From assembly GCA_025175895.1 (NCBI GenBank), contig CM046007.1, positions 29,655,913 through 29,719,912 of the forward strand: DNA of 64,000 bases, in the 5' to 3' direction. Position 1 is the stretch's first letter. The number at the start of each line of letters is the position of its first letter. The position numbers and the translations under genes were made by a program. The notes under the pieces were generated by a model that did not search any database, was not told where the DNA came from, and saw only the letters and a program-made list of their open reading frames with translations. Positions 1 to 10,744 of the stretch are shown in pieces. The stretch is from Wurfbainia villosa (taxonomy: Eukaryota > Streptophyta > Magnoliopsida > Zingiberales > Zingiberaceae).

Positions 1-10
1 GGAGGAAGAA

Positions 11-1255
11 GTGGTGGAAGAGGTAGAATTAGAAGAAACCTCAACCTCTAGGATTGAGGGGGAGGGGATTAGAACATCTACACCGGAGCAACCCCAAGAA
101 GAGCCTTCCACATCCGGTCAAGATGAAGAAGCTCCAATTCTGGCGCCTTCCACCACCACCCTAGGTAACTCAAACATATCAATTAATAATAAAATGCACA
201 TAATATGTTTTGAGTGTAGGGAGCAAGGACACTACAAGAGTAAGTGTCCTAAAATGATCAAGAAGTCTCCTCCGGCACCAAAAGTCAAGGATGTCGATCC
301 CCAAAGCCAAAAGAACAAGGAGCACGTAGTATGCTTCAAGTGTCATCAAAAGGGGCACTATAAAAGTCAATGCCCTAGGGGGAGCAAAAAGACCCAAGAA
401 GGAGCATCACAAGTAGGGGGAGCTACTAAGGCAAACCCTAAGGTATATCATGTTAATAATGCTTTTTCTTTAGTTAAAAGTCAAAAGCATGCTAGGAAAT
501 TTAATTCTCTTGCAATTCACCATGAAAAGCAGGCTAGAAATAAATATTTGTGTTTAGGAGCTAAAAGTGTCCACTTAGGAAATAAGGAGAAATTTGGGAC
601 TAATGTCCCTAAAAATACCTTACCTAGGGAATCTATCAAGAAAATACAAGAGCACCTAGGTTTGAATCCCAAGTGGACTAGGCATATGCCTAGGAAATCC
701 CATGCCCAAAGACCAAATCAAAATTCTAAAATTGGGCAATTAGAATTAGAGAATCAAGCCTTGATGTCAAGGCTTGAAAAACTAGAAAAGACCCTCAAAA
801 TTATGCAAAATCAAATGCAAGGGTCTAATGGTCAAAGTCAAGGGTCAAAACCTCAAAGTCAACATCTAGGACCCAAGAAACAAAAGTCAACCAAGGGCAA
901 GAATGATTTGGGTCACAAACCTAAGCCTAAGGTGGCTTACCATAGTGTTCCATTTGATTATGGAACACAAACTAGATCTAGGAAGACCAAGGTCAATAGG
1001 GAAGTCATCCCTAAGGTTGACTAAAGGTTGTGCCTAGTGGCTAGGGTTTCTAGGAAACCTAGGGTGGCCACTAAGAAGGTTGCAAGGGGAGTTACCCTTA
1101 GAGTCAACCTAAGTAAGACCCAAATAACCAAGGCTAACAAGCCTAGGAGGGTCATTAGGAGGGTATCTAGGGAGGTTATCCCTAAGGAATACCTAATTAA
1201 CCCTAGGAGCTCAAATAGGTTTTGGGTTCCTAAGAGCATGATTGACTCACGCTAG
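11..1255 (+). pseudogene. Sirevirus Gag with two zinc knuckles, one in-frame stop
   Basis: Gag nucleocapsid part of a copia retrotransposon, which packages element RNA in virus-like particles. Two CX2CX4HX4C knuckles are visible at residues 66-79 (CFECREQGHYKSKC) and 108-121 (CFKCHQKGHYKSQC). A Leu/Glu-rich heptad stretch at about residues 241-270 looks like a coiled coil. The basic C-terminal third repeats a short motif of the type REVIPKVD. A TAA at 1021-1023 interrupts the frame; the minus-strand relative at 21465-22003 reads through this place. The frame ends in a WVPK motif at the point where a protease would start in an autonomous relative. The N-terminal capsid part lies left of the window. 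Confidence 0.8.
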
Positions 1256-2432
1256 ATGGGTTAGGGTGTGCCAACCTTGATTGGATGGGTAGTTAACTCA
1301 ACCATGATAAAGGTGGCACTTTAGGTTATTTTCAAGGTTATGGTTACCTTGGAAATACATTTGAGCTTTAATCCTAAAAGATTTTAGGATGTGCCAATAT
1401 TATTTGAGAAGTTTGATAAAATGATCAAATTGACACATTTTAGGTTTAGAGGTCATATTGTGTCATTTTGGGTTTTTGGCACACTAGGGAGATTAGTGAT
1501 AATATGGAAAAAATATACTTAATTATATGAAATGACAACTAATATTAAAATTTAGGTATCATTATACCAATGTATTTTATTTGTCATGTTTTGTTTGTCA
1601 TATAACATGTCATGACATCATGCCTATTTTTATCATTTATATGTCATAATTATTTTTAAGAATTAGGATTGAATGTCATGTATTTTTAGATTTCATCTTA
1701 TGTCATGACATCATGATTATGAGCATATGCTTATTTATATCATCATTAATGTCATAATCATTCATGCATTTGATTAAAATTGAGTTAAGGACAATTGGCA
1801 TGACTTGAAGTCTCATGTATAAGGGAATCAAGTAGGGTTGCCCTTAGAAAATGTATGAAATCCTAGATTAGGGAGAACAAAACCCACATCTCACATCACA
1901 TTGACATGTATGTGTATTTATACACCCTAGATACATGTGAGATGTTAGGATATGAGTTGAGTTCAAGGTGCATAGTTGTTGCATTTAGATGAACTAAAAC
2001 TCATCTAATTTCAATTGTGGATCATTGGAAAAGCTTGTGTACAAGTCATGTACATTAAGCCCAAGGAACATGATCCAAGATAGGTTTTCAAAATCATTTT
2101 AAAATCCATTTAGAAAACCTTGGTGAAGTCTATCTTTTGATAGCAATCATCATTGATGAGATTGATACAAAGTGAGCCAAAACTTAGAAGTTTTCTTCAC
2201 TTTTAAATTTTGTATCAATTTTGATATTTTATGGGTAAAATAATTTTCAAATATTTTTCACCCATTGTATTGTTTATAAGTAATATACGTATCAAATTTC
2301 GTGATTTTTAGATATACGTAGAATTACTTATGATTTTCTGAAATTTGATTCGATAAGCGAAATTGAAAATTTGATTATCGATCGCTACTGGGTGGCGATC
2401 GATATAGTGTGATCGTGATAGGTAGCGAAATC
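1256..2432 (+). other. Sirevirus 3' non-coding region with palindrome module
   Basis: No ORF of note. AT-rich sequence that aligns by eye with the reverse complement of 19500-21460 in element B. It contains the box AAATTTCGTGATTTTT (2294-2309), followed about 70 bp later by CGATCG words (2377-2418). The same box-then-palindrome order recurs on the minus strand near 8700-8860, 10745-11100 and 19500-19640. Confidence 0.6.
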
Positions 2433-2433
2433 A

Positions 2434-4850
2434 TTGCCAATGCTGATTTCGAGAAAACTAGATTTGTTTAGTGGACACAGCGAAAGAGCAACGGACTTGT
2501 TAGGATTTATACATAGTGATGTATGTGGCCCTTTCAATGTTGCTGCTAGAGGCGGTTATAGGTACTTCATTACATTTACTGATGACTTCAGTAGATATGG
2601 TTATGTCTATCTCATGACACATAAATCAGAATACTTTGAAAAGTTCAAAGAATTCAAGAATGAAGTACAAAACCAGCTTGGCAAGAGTATTAAGATACTT
2701 CGATCAGATCGAGGTGATGAATACCTTAGTCATGAGTTTCGTGACTATCTAGCTGAGTGTGAGATTCTATCCAAACTCACTCCTCCTGAAACACCATAGT
2801 GGAATGGTGTATCCAAAAGGAGGAATCATACCCTATTAGATATGGTACGATCTATGATGAGTCACACAGATCTTCCTATATCCTTTTGGGGATATGCTCT
2901 AGACACATCAGCCTTTACCCTTAACCGTGTATCATCCAAGGCTGTGATAAAGACAACATATACGATATGGACAGAGAGAAATCCCAAGATGTCTTTCATG
3001 AGGATTTGGGGTTATGAGGCTTACGTTCGACGTCAAGTCTCAGACAAACTGGGACCCAAATCCGATAAGTGATATTTTATTGGATATCCCAATGATACAA
3101 AGGGATATTACTTCTACATTCCCAGTCAGCACAAAGTGTTTGTAGCAAAGATTGGGGTTTTTCTAGAAAGGGATTTTGTTTCTAGAAAAACTAGTGGGAG
3201 TACGTTCGATCTTGAAGAAATTCAAGATAAGGACCATAACACTAAGGCCTTGATGGAGGTTGAACAGGAACCACAAAGTGTTGTGACTGATGAGATTGTT
3301 GCACAAAGAGTTATGGAACAACCACCTGTTCATGTAGACCTACCTCTTCGCAGGTCTGATAGGGTACGTCATCAGCCTGAGAGATATTCATTTCTATTGT
3401 CTAACCATGATGACGTTATGCTCATTGAGAATGAGTCTACCTCCTATCAGAAAGTTGTGATGAGCCCATATTCTGAGAAATGGCTAGAGGCCATAAGATC
3501 CGAGATGGAATCCATGTACACCAACCAAGTATGGACTTTGGTTAATCCACCTGAAGGGGTTAAACTCATTGGGTGTAAGTGGGTCTTTAGGAGAAAGACT
3601 GACATGGATGGACTTACGCATACCTATAAGGGTCGATTGGTGGCTAAAGGTTTCAAGCAAATTCATGGTATTGACTATGATGAAACCTTTTCTCCAGTGG
3701 CGATGTTTAAGTCCATTCAGATCTTGCTTGCTATTGCAGCATACCACGATTATGAGATCTGACAGATGGATGTCAAAATCACGTTTCTGAATGGAAACTT
3801 ACTCGAGGATGTGTACATGACACAACCTAAGGGTTTTGAAGATCCACAGCATACTGGGAAGGTATGCAAGCTGCAAAGGTCCATTTATGGGCTAAAGCAA
3901 GCCTCTCGGAGCTGGAATCTTCGATTCGATGATGCGATCAAACAGTTTGGTTTCATCAAGAATGAAGGTGAACCCTGTGTCTACAAGAGGGTTAATGGGA
4001 ATACAGTTGGCTTCCTTGTATTGATGTGGATGACATACTACTCATTGGGAATGACATCCCTTCGCTACAGTCTGTGAAGACTTGGCTGGGGACGTGCTTC
4101 TCAATGAAGGACTTAGGTGAAGCAACCTGTATTCTAGGCATCAAGATCTATAGAGATAGATCTAAGAGATTGTTTGGCCTAAGTCAAAGTACATACATTG
4201 ACATGGTATTACTACGGTTTGTCATGCAGAATTCCAAGAAGGGACTTCTACCGATGTCACATGGTGTGAGTCTTTCGAATACTCAAAGTCCCTCTTCTAG
4301 AGAGGAGAGAGACCGCTTGGATAAGATCCCTTATGCATCAGCTATAAGATCTATCATGTACACCATGTTGTGTACTCATCCTGATCTCTCGTATGCTTTG
4401 AACATGACGAGTAGATACCAGTCAGATCCAGGTGAGCATCACTGGATAGCAGTCAAGAATATTCTTAAGTATTTGAGAAGGACTAAAGAATATTTCTTGA
4501 TATTTAGAGGCGATGAGGAGCTAGTTGTAAAGGGTTACAGCGATGTCAGCTTCCAAACTGACCAGGATGATTATAGATTGCAGTCAGGGTTCGTGTTTTG
4601 CTTGAATAGTGACGCTGTGAGCTGAAAGAGTTCCAAGCAGGACACAGTTGCTGATTCTACAACAGAGGCCGAATATATCGATGCTTCCATCTCATTCGAG
4701 AGATTATCGATAGAGGAGATGTGAAGATTTGTAGAGTACCCACAGAGGCTAACATCGCAGATCCCTTGACCAAGGCTTTGGCACAGAAAAAGCATGATGG
4801 TCACATTAAGTCATTGGGTATTAGATACTACAGTGATTGACACTAGTGCT
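2434..4850 (+). pseudogene. Tork/TAR-like Ty1-copia pol remnant (integrase, RT, RNase H)
   Basis: Remnant polyprotein of a copia element; gag, protease and the integrase zinc finger are missing. Integrase core: HSDVCGPF near 2505, RSDRGDEY near 2705, then a stop at 2797-2799 in the catalytic-Glu region. The integrase C-terminal part follows at 2842-3210 with a stop at 3070-3072. RT begins near 3480 (WVFRRKTDMDG, QMDVKITFLNG). The VDDI box near 4026 sits at a frameshift, and a TGA lies at 3762. RNase H (SDVSFQTDQDD to TTEAEYI) lacks the middle of the domain: after TTEAEYIDAS near 4685 the sequence jumps to the C-terminal end (EANIADPLTKAL). Clade assignment is from the general look of the integrase and is tentative. 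Confidence 0.85.
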
Positions 4851-4860
4851 AGTAGGAGAT
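4851..4860 (+). other. Polypurine tract of Tork-like element
   Basis: AGTAGGAGAT directly precedes the LTR start TGTTAGTG, as expected for the plus-strand primer site of a copia element. Confidence 0.6.
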
Positions 4861-6670
4861 TGTTAGTGAAAGCCCTAGAGCCAATCATGTGATGATTGTT
4901 GTATGGACTCTAATGTATCATATTCCTATTTATAAAGGCATGGTTATTATATTTACTTGTATTGGTGTCAAATAACTAAGTATAATAATGTCCTTGAGTA
5001 GTAGGTTCTTATCTATATCAATCGATTGGTTGAATCGATAATGAGATGATATAGAGAATACTACTCTTAATCATTCCTAGTCAAGTATTAACATTCAGGG
5101 ACAATGTTAACGCGTAGAGACTAGCATGTAGGTCAACACGATGACTTAATCTCACAATTCATGGATATGAGATATCAAGTTGACACATGAGTATGCATTG
5201 GAGAATGTATACTGAATGACCCGCCATAAGGAAGTATCGTGGATCGTTATATGAGTGTCATATACTTTCTCATGTGGCTATTAGTATGACTATTAGTCCT
5301 TAGACCTGAAGTCACCATGGTTCCCTACATAAGGAGTTGCATACTTTGGCTTTGTCAAACGTCACTCGTAAATGAGTGGACTATAAAGGCGATTACTGGG
5401 TATGTGATAAATTATGCGGAGAGATGTGAGTGATGTAGATGGGATCTATCCCTCCTATATGACAAGAGAGACATCGTTATTCTTGATAGAGTGAGACCAC
5501 GAAGTGCATGGCCATGCCCAAATGAGTCAATATGAGATATTGAGCTCATTTTATTATAGTGAATCTACTTGGAGTTCAAGATATAGATTGTACCGAGGAT
5601 GACACAGTCTATGTCTCAATTGGTCAATCTAGATGTCAAGGATAGAGGGACATTGTCACATATTGTGAGAGTCACAAAGGTGATGTTGGAGCTCAACATT
5701 CTTGTAACTTGGGTAGCAATGATGTGTTGCTAGATACCGCTCATTGCTTATGTTCTTAAATCGGTTTAGGGACATTGCCAACGTTACAAGAACCTATAGG
5801 GTCACACACAAAGGGCAATTAGATGGATATTAGGTTCATATGATGAACCATGAGGATTAGGTTCATGTGATGAACCAAATTGGATTAAGAGTAATCCAAA
5901 TTAGACTAATTGAGTTAGACTCAAGTTGATTCAAGTGTTGAATGAATCTAATTTAGATTTGATTCATTTAGTCAATTTAAATTAATGAATAGAGATTCAT
6001 TAAATCAAATTGACTTGAATCAAGTGGTTGGATTTGATCGACCATGGGAGATAAGAGGTCAAGTTTGACTTAACTTGAGAGGTAAGATAAAAGGTCAAGT
6101 TTGACTTGACCAAATGTCATGTCATGATGATGACTTGGCATGGTCGTCCAATGATGATGCTCCACATCATCATTGACTTATCATGTGGTGTCACCTCATG
6201 AGGGAGACCAAGAGTCATTGGCTCTTGGAGTTACATGCATGCATATAACCCCCCCAAGTCATGAAGTGGTCGGCCACTCCATTTGATGGGTGTAATTGAT
6301 TTTGGTGAGTTACTCCAACTTCATCTTCTTCCTTGGATCATCCTCTCAAGCTCCCCGCTCCTCCTTGGCCGAAACTTCTAAGGGTGCTAGCACACTCTAG
6401 GTTTCTTTTCTCCACCTATTGCTTGTGTGGATACCAATAGAGGAGTGTACACTTGACACTCTAGAGTTCCGGCAAGCTATTTGGACGAGCGGGATTTGTG
6501 AAGGGCGTCGCATCGAGGGTAACACTCTCAACTTCTAGATCTAAGGTAGATCTAGGTTTACTTAGCACATACATGTTTTTATTTTAATATATCTTCGCAC
6601 GAATCCGTGGGCGGACTTCCGGAGTTTCCACAACGTAAAAAGCGATTTTTGCGGCTCAGAAAGTCCAACA
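4861..6670 (+). repeat. 3' LTR of Tork-like element
   Basis: Starts TGTTAGTGAAAG right after the polypurine tract and ends CCAACA. Its start, end and length (1810 bp) resemble the solo LTR at 22004-23837 (1834 bp). A dense run of short inverted repeats occupies about 5833-6190, followed by a TATA-like GCATATAACC at 6241-6250. The 5' LTR is absent, so no target duplication can be checked. The end point is supported because 6671 onward matches an independent repeat at 47225-47410. Confidence 0.75.
5833..6190. repeat. Inverted-repeat cluster in Tork LTR
   Basis: Consecutive short hairpins: GGTTCATATGATGAACC, GGTTCATGTGATGAACC, TTGGATTAAGAGTAATCCAA, AATGAATAGAGATTCATT, AAGTTTGACTT, and others. 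They lie 50-400 bp upstream of the TATA-like site, where other families in the window carry their palindrome arrays. Confidence 0.6.
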
Positions 6671-6859
6671 GAGTATACAGAAGAATCTTACCAACTAGTT
6701 GCTCACAATGATTTACACAAAACAAAGAAGCAGTCTCTATAGATTGACGAAGACATGGGCGATCCCATCTATGACAACGACGACATTGATGAAGTACTTC
6801 ATGGAGATGGGCACGAGAAGACGGAGGAGCAGTCTTAGTTGGTTGAAGAAGACATAGGT
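6671..6859 (+). pseudogene. Ty3-gypsy gag fragment
   Basis: Matches 47225-47410 in the same orientation, including one 96-bp acidic repeat unit (GDPIYDNDDIDE type) and the AAGAATCTTACCA stretch. It is the remaining strip between the Tork LTR (ends 6670) and the Sirevirus B LTR (starts 6860). The relative at 47398 continues past the point where B interrupts this copy, which fixes the B boundary. Confidence 0.7.
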
Positions 6860-7076
6860 TGTTGGGGACCTTTGGATGCGCTAGAGGGGGGGTGAATAGC
6901 ATCTTGTCGATTTCTTCGGCGTTAGATCGCAATTGCTTGTCTACAAACGATTAGTGCACAGCAGAATACAAAATGCTAATAGAAATAAATACACAAACAC
7001 GAATCACATGCACAAGATAAGATTTTACATGGTTCAAAATCTATGGTTCCAACTCCATGGTCGAGCTAGTGATCTA
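6860..7076 (-). repeat. Sirevirus B 3' LTR, lower piece
   Basis: Begins TGTTGGGGACC and includes the box CTAGAGGGGGGGTGAATAGC, which is shared by all Sirevirus LTRs here. Interrupted at ATCTA (7072-7076), the target duplication of element A. The LTR resumes at 17490. Confidence 0.75.
7072..7076. repeat. Target-site duplication of element A (ATCTA), left copy
   Basis: ATCTA here and at 17490-17494, directly outside the LTR ends TGTAAGG and CCAACA. Confidence 0.85.
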
Positions 7077-7437
7077 TGTAAGGGATCGTTTGAAGGCTAG
7101 AGGGGGGGGGGGTGAATAGCTCTTTTCGTTTCTACAAAAATAATTAGCGGAAGCAAACACAAGTAATATATGTAAAAACAAAAACCAATGCTAACAAAGC
7201 CTTTACGTGGTTCGGAGATAACGCTTCTACTCCACGGCGATCCTTAAGGTGGATCAACCCAAGCAATTTCACTATGAAGCTTTCTCTTTACAAAGACCTC
7301 CTCTTCTTACAAAAGATGATAATGAAGATTTGAGAGGAGAAAGGAGATTAATACACTTAGAAAGCTTGGAAAACTTGTAGGAGCTTAGAAGAAAGATCAG
7401 AATATAAGCATTAGACTCTTCTTGCTCCCCTTGGGCT

Positions 7438-7448
7438 CTTTTTATAGG
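7438..7448 (-). promoter_or_regulatory. TATA box of Sirevirus A 3' LTR
   Basis: Minus strand reads CCTATAAAAAG, directly downstream of the CGATCG block. The 5' LTR has the same sequence at about 16654-16664. Confidence 0.6.
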
Positions 7449-7469
7449 AAAGAGCCTCTTTTTCCCGTT

Positions 7470-7815
7470 GGAGGTCTATCGATCATTGATGACTTTCATC
7501 GATCATCGCCGATTCTAGCGGCTTACGAGCGGCCGGATTGCGGGATTTGCCGTCGTCATCGCCAGCGGAAGACTATCGATCGGCCAGCGATGGCGATTCG
7601 ATCTTGCTAAATGCCGCCGCGATCGGCTCACGAACCGATATTTATGTGGCGATCGGCGCAATGATGGCGATCATTGCCCGACTTATAGGCTGCGATGAGT
7701 CGAGTCGATTGTCATCGATTCGGCCCAGGATAACCCGATCGGCCCGATAATGATCTTCCAAACTCTAATGCTATATTTTAAGGGCGATTGGCCCGACACC
7801 ATGTTCGGTCGATCG
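7470..7815. promoter_or_regulatory. CGATCG palindrome block in A 3' LTR
   Basis: Many copies of ATCGATC, CGATCGG, GGCGAT and related words, GC-rich compared with its flanks, just upstream of the TATA box in the element's direction. Equivalent block in the 5' LTR: about 16690-17010. Confidence 0.65.
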
Positions 7816-7989
7816 GCACACTCAAGTATGACTAATTCATACTTGAAAACATAACCTAAGCCTAGACTTAACCTTCTAGATTCTCCATCAGCCTTGCGCC
7901 TCTAGGATTTCTCTGAGTCCACGACTCCATCCATGCGCTTGCCTTCAAAAGCTTCCTTCGGTTTCGTCATGCTTTAGGTTTCTTCTTTG

Positions 7990-8197
7990 CCAAAGTACGC
8001 TTGGACTTTACGCCGCCAAGACTACATGCTTGGACTTATGCCGCCAAGACTTTCCTTTGGTCTTCCTTTTCCAAGGACTGCTTGGACTTTACGCCGCCAA
8101 GACTACATGCTTGGACTTATGCTGCCAAGACCTTTCCTTGACTTCTCTTTGCCAAGATCACACTTGGACTTGTCTTTTACCAAGTCTTCATACTTGG
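7990..8197. repeat. Array of eight CCAAG...CTTGG hairpins, A 3' LTR
   Basis: Eight inverted repeats of 15-18 bp with centres near 7997, 8024, 8052, 8078, 8105, 8133, 8159 and 8188, that is every 26-29 bp. Each is mostly followed by ACTT. Duplicated almost exactly in the 5' LTR (17169-17376). Confidence 0.8.
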
Positions 8198-8310
8198 ATT
8201 TTCCTGTCACTTAAACATGTATACAATTAGATCACAAAACATTGCCTAACTTAGATGATTATCCAAACATCAAAATATATATAAATGCTTGGGGCATTGT
8301 TGCACCAACA

Positions 8311-8612
8311 ATCTCCCCCTTTTTGATGTTTGGCAATCATTTAAGTTAGATCTTTAATACATAAACATATTTCAATATGAATTCTAACTTAAATATCCCT
8401 TCTCCCCCTTTGACATACAACAAAAAGAGAAAAGGTTATTCAATAAGTGCAGGAAAGAATTATAATTGACACATCTTGAACAAAGGTATAAATTGATATA
8501 AAGCTCCCCCTAGATCCAAGACATGTTTCATGATAAACAAAACATAAGCAATAGGCAAATATGTCCTAGTCTTGCACCAACAATTATATAAATAAGGGAT
8601 GTAGCTCCCCCT
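8311..8612 (-). other. Multiple polypurine tracts of Sirevirus A
   Basis: Minus strand reads AAAAAGGGGGAGAT abutting the LTR (8311-8324), with further GGGGGAG or GGGGGAGC tracts near 8400-8412, 8503-8511 and 8600-8612. Several PPT-like tracts near the 3' end are a known Sirevirus hallmark. Confidence 0.7.
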
Positions 8613-8699
8613 AAACCAGTGCACCAAGAAAATCCGCCTTTCCATACAAGGTATCATATATATATTGTGGAAATTGTATAATGTCCAAAATTGAACCTT

Positions 8700-8860
8700 T
8701 TAACCGATGAAAAACCACTTTACATCGCCGACATATAATGGCGCCGATCGCCAATAACGGCAATGATCGACATCAGACAAATCTGAATTTCGAGTTTTTC
8801 AGTCAAGGTTTGAAAATGCGTAGAAAATTACGTGGGTGTCCAAAAATCACGAAACTTGGC
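8700..8860 (-). promoter_or_regulatory. Internal palindrome module downstream of ORF3
   Basis: Contains CGATCGGCGCC words (8740-8780) and, on the element's upstream side, a TTTCGTGATTTTT box (about 8843-8856). Aligns by eye with the module at 2290-2420. Confidence 0.55.
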
Positions 8861-9165
8861 ATACACATTTTATTCGACTAATACAACATATGAAAAATAT
8901 TAGACGAAAAACATGTTCATCAGATTAATGGATTGATACGATATTTAAAACAACAAAAATTATGACACAAAAAGTGTAATTGTATCGTATCAACATTCAT
9001 AACTTCGTACTATATTCTCAACTTCTAAACTTGATAAACAACAAATTGTAGGCACTAATAGAAGTGAATAAAAACAATTTCATATCATCAATCAAAAGTC
9101 ATTACATAAGTAGGAGTTTATGCGTCATATACGCCAAAAAGAAAATAACAAAGAAAACAAGCGAT

Positions 9166-10534
9166 CTAACGATCGTCGTCCTCAGCATCCATCGGTGCCG
9201 ATGACGAACCATCGTGAGGTGGGTGTCCAGGTGCAGCAGGGCGAAGAATCGCCAAGATGTCCTGCTGCTGCCGATGCACCTCTCTCACGAGGGAGAGGAG
9301 CTCCTGATGCTCTAGGCGCAGCTCCTCAAGACGTGTGTCCACCCGCTCCGCAAAAGCATCGAAGCGGGCACCGAGGGATGTCGGTAGAATAGTATCGCTG
9401 CGCAGTCTCCCTGCGGCGGTCCCCTCAAGAACACTGCGGCACCACCCTCGGCTACTCTGCGGACCATCCTCGAACACCTTGCGGCGGCATCCTCGCGTGC
9501 CGAGCGGCACTGCTACCGCCGTCTTGGGTCCCGGAAGACGGATCCTTCGGCCTTGGGGCCGCCAATGAGAAACTCCGTCGAGTCATCTGATCATATTTCC
9601 TATTCATGATTTTAATGACTCCTATATTCACATCAATGCCTACAAAGCTGAGCCATTGAGTGAGGACATTTCCAAATGGTATGTGAATCTTCCCATTGTT
9701 TGGTCTTATGAAATGAATGATGCATTGGAAGGTATTGAGACCAATGTTAATGTCTAAGTATTGACGAAAGAAATGCATGAGAAGTAGGTGTGGAGGGCGA
9801 ACCAAGGCCAAACCACGAGTAACAATGGGAAGAAGACAATGAGCAATGACCTTATAAAGGACATTGTCAGAAGCAGACAGTTCTTGTGATTGAAATAAAT
9901 TGGTGTTCAAAGGTCGAGGATAGTGATAGAAGTTATCATGAAGGGAATCTAAAGAAATCTCCTCAAAGGGAGATGGAAGAGGTTCACTCCAAGATGGATA
10001 TAGAGTGAAATCACTCTCGGAAGGAAGACATCCGAGAAAATCGGTCCATATCTGGGGACTGAAATCCAGATCGCGCTGAGCAACGCGAGTCCGGTATCTC
10101 AGCCCATCTCCAACCGGTCGTAGGTTGTTGAAAAATTCAGAGAGGAGGGTGATGTTTACGTGATGTTCACAGAAAACCAACGACTCAAGATTGTAATGTT
10201 GGATGATTTGAACAATGTCGAAACAAAAGTCTTTAAGAAACTTGGAATCCATTGACCTAGGTGGAATAAGTTGGAATTTGTTTTTATGAAAAGCACTTTC
10301 AAGGGCGGAATTTGGAAATCTAGGATCAATAGAGGGTTGAGGGTTTGACGGGCCCTCATTGGCCTGGAGGTGCAGTTAAGCTTAGTAGCAACATGCTTAA
10401 TTCTAAATGGGCGAAACGACAAAAAAATGCACAATGTAGGTTGATGATGCATGAGCAAGATAAGCATGGGTTAGTAAAAATCATAGGAACAAAACAAAAC
10501 ATTGATCATGAAAGAAAATATACCTAGGTGGCAT
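9166..10534 (-). pseudogene. Extra ORF (ORF3) of Sirevirus A, probably spliced, frameshifted
   Basis: Lies downstream of pol where some Sireviruses carry an env-like gene. A likely start ATGCCACCTAG (10534-10524) sits in good context (CACCATG) and is followed by a GTATAT donor at 10523. An acceptor TTTAG ends at 10403, after which the frame is open. The protein has a basic N-terminus, a globular domain (about 10300-9560; motifs FFNNLRPVGDGL, IHFIRPNNGKIHIPFG), then a Ser/Pro linker and a coiled coil (DTRLEELRLEHQELLSLV). The globular part reminds me of the plant retrotransposon ATHILA ORF-1 family (PF03078). No signal peptide or membrane segment is evident, so an envelope role is not supported. 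Frameshifts fall near 10330 and 9480. Confidence 0.6.
10403..10523 (-). other. Candidate 121-bp intron at the ORF3 start
   Basis: Donor AG|GTATAT and acceptor TTTAG|A in the element's orientation. Removing it places an ATG 11 nt upstream of the junction in frame with the downstream ORF. T-rich before the acceptor. Inferred from sequence only. Confidence 0.5.
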
Positions 10535-10744
10535 GGTGAACAAGGATCAATGTCGGACCACGAAACCCTAGCCAAGTGTCTGGACCCTAGAGCGGCCAGG
10601 AGAGGGACACGAAGTTTCTCGAGTTGGAGAGTGACTGCGTGTCGATGAAGTCGCCGGAAAACAAAAGGAACGGCAAAGAGGTGCGGTGGGCGGTCGTCGG
10701 AAGAGGAAAGAAGGAGAGAAGGGTGGAAAGCCCTAAAAACCGCG

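Larger units (their letters stand above)
1..2432 (+). mobile_element. Gag-only Sirevirus (Ty1-copia), 3' part, truncated at both ends
   Basis: The stretch holds a gag gene with two zinc knuckles and then about 1.2 kb of non-coding 3' region, with no protease, integrase or reverse transcriptase between them. The same gag-to-3'-tail order is seen on the minus strand at 18801-24053, so the missing pol is probably a family trait and not a local deletion. The left end lies outside the window. The right end stops near 2432, where an unrelated Tork-like integrase begins. Sirevirus assignment rests on gag similarity to elements A and B and on the shared 3' non-coding module. Confidence 0.75.
7077..8310 (-). 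repeat. Sirevirus A 3' LTR
   Basis: In element orientation it starts TGTTGGTGCAACAATG at 8310 and ends CCCTTACA at 7077. It contains a CCAAG/CTTGG hairpin array (7990-8197), a CGATCG-rich block (about 7470-7815), a TATA box (about 7438-7448), and the G-tract box (ten G) near 7100-7120. The outer 380 bp on the LTR-start side is nearly identical to the other LTR. Confidence 0.92.

Noticed and set aside
7987..8230. Two overlapping ORFs in the A LTR (and identical ones at 17166-17409)
   Set aside because: They are translations of the CCAAG/CTTGG hairpin array; the repeated LDL/RQDYM pattern follows the DNA period, not a protein family.
9120..9568. Plus-strand ORFs over the ORF3 end
   Set aside because: Antisense shadows of the coiled-coil coding region on the minus strand.
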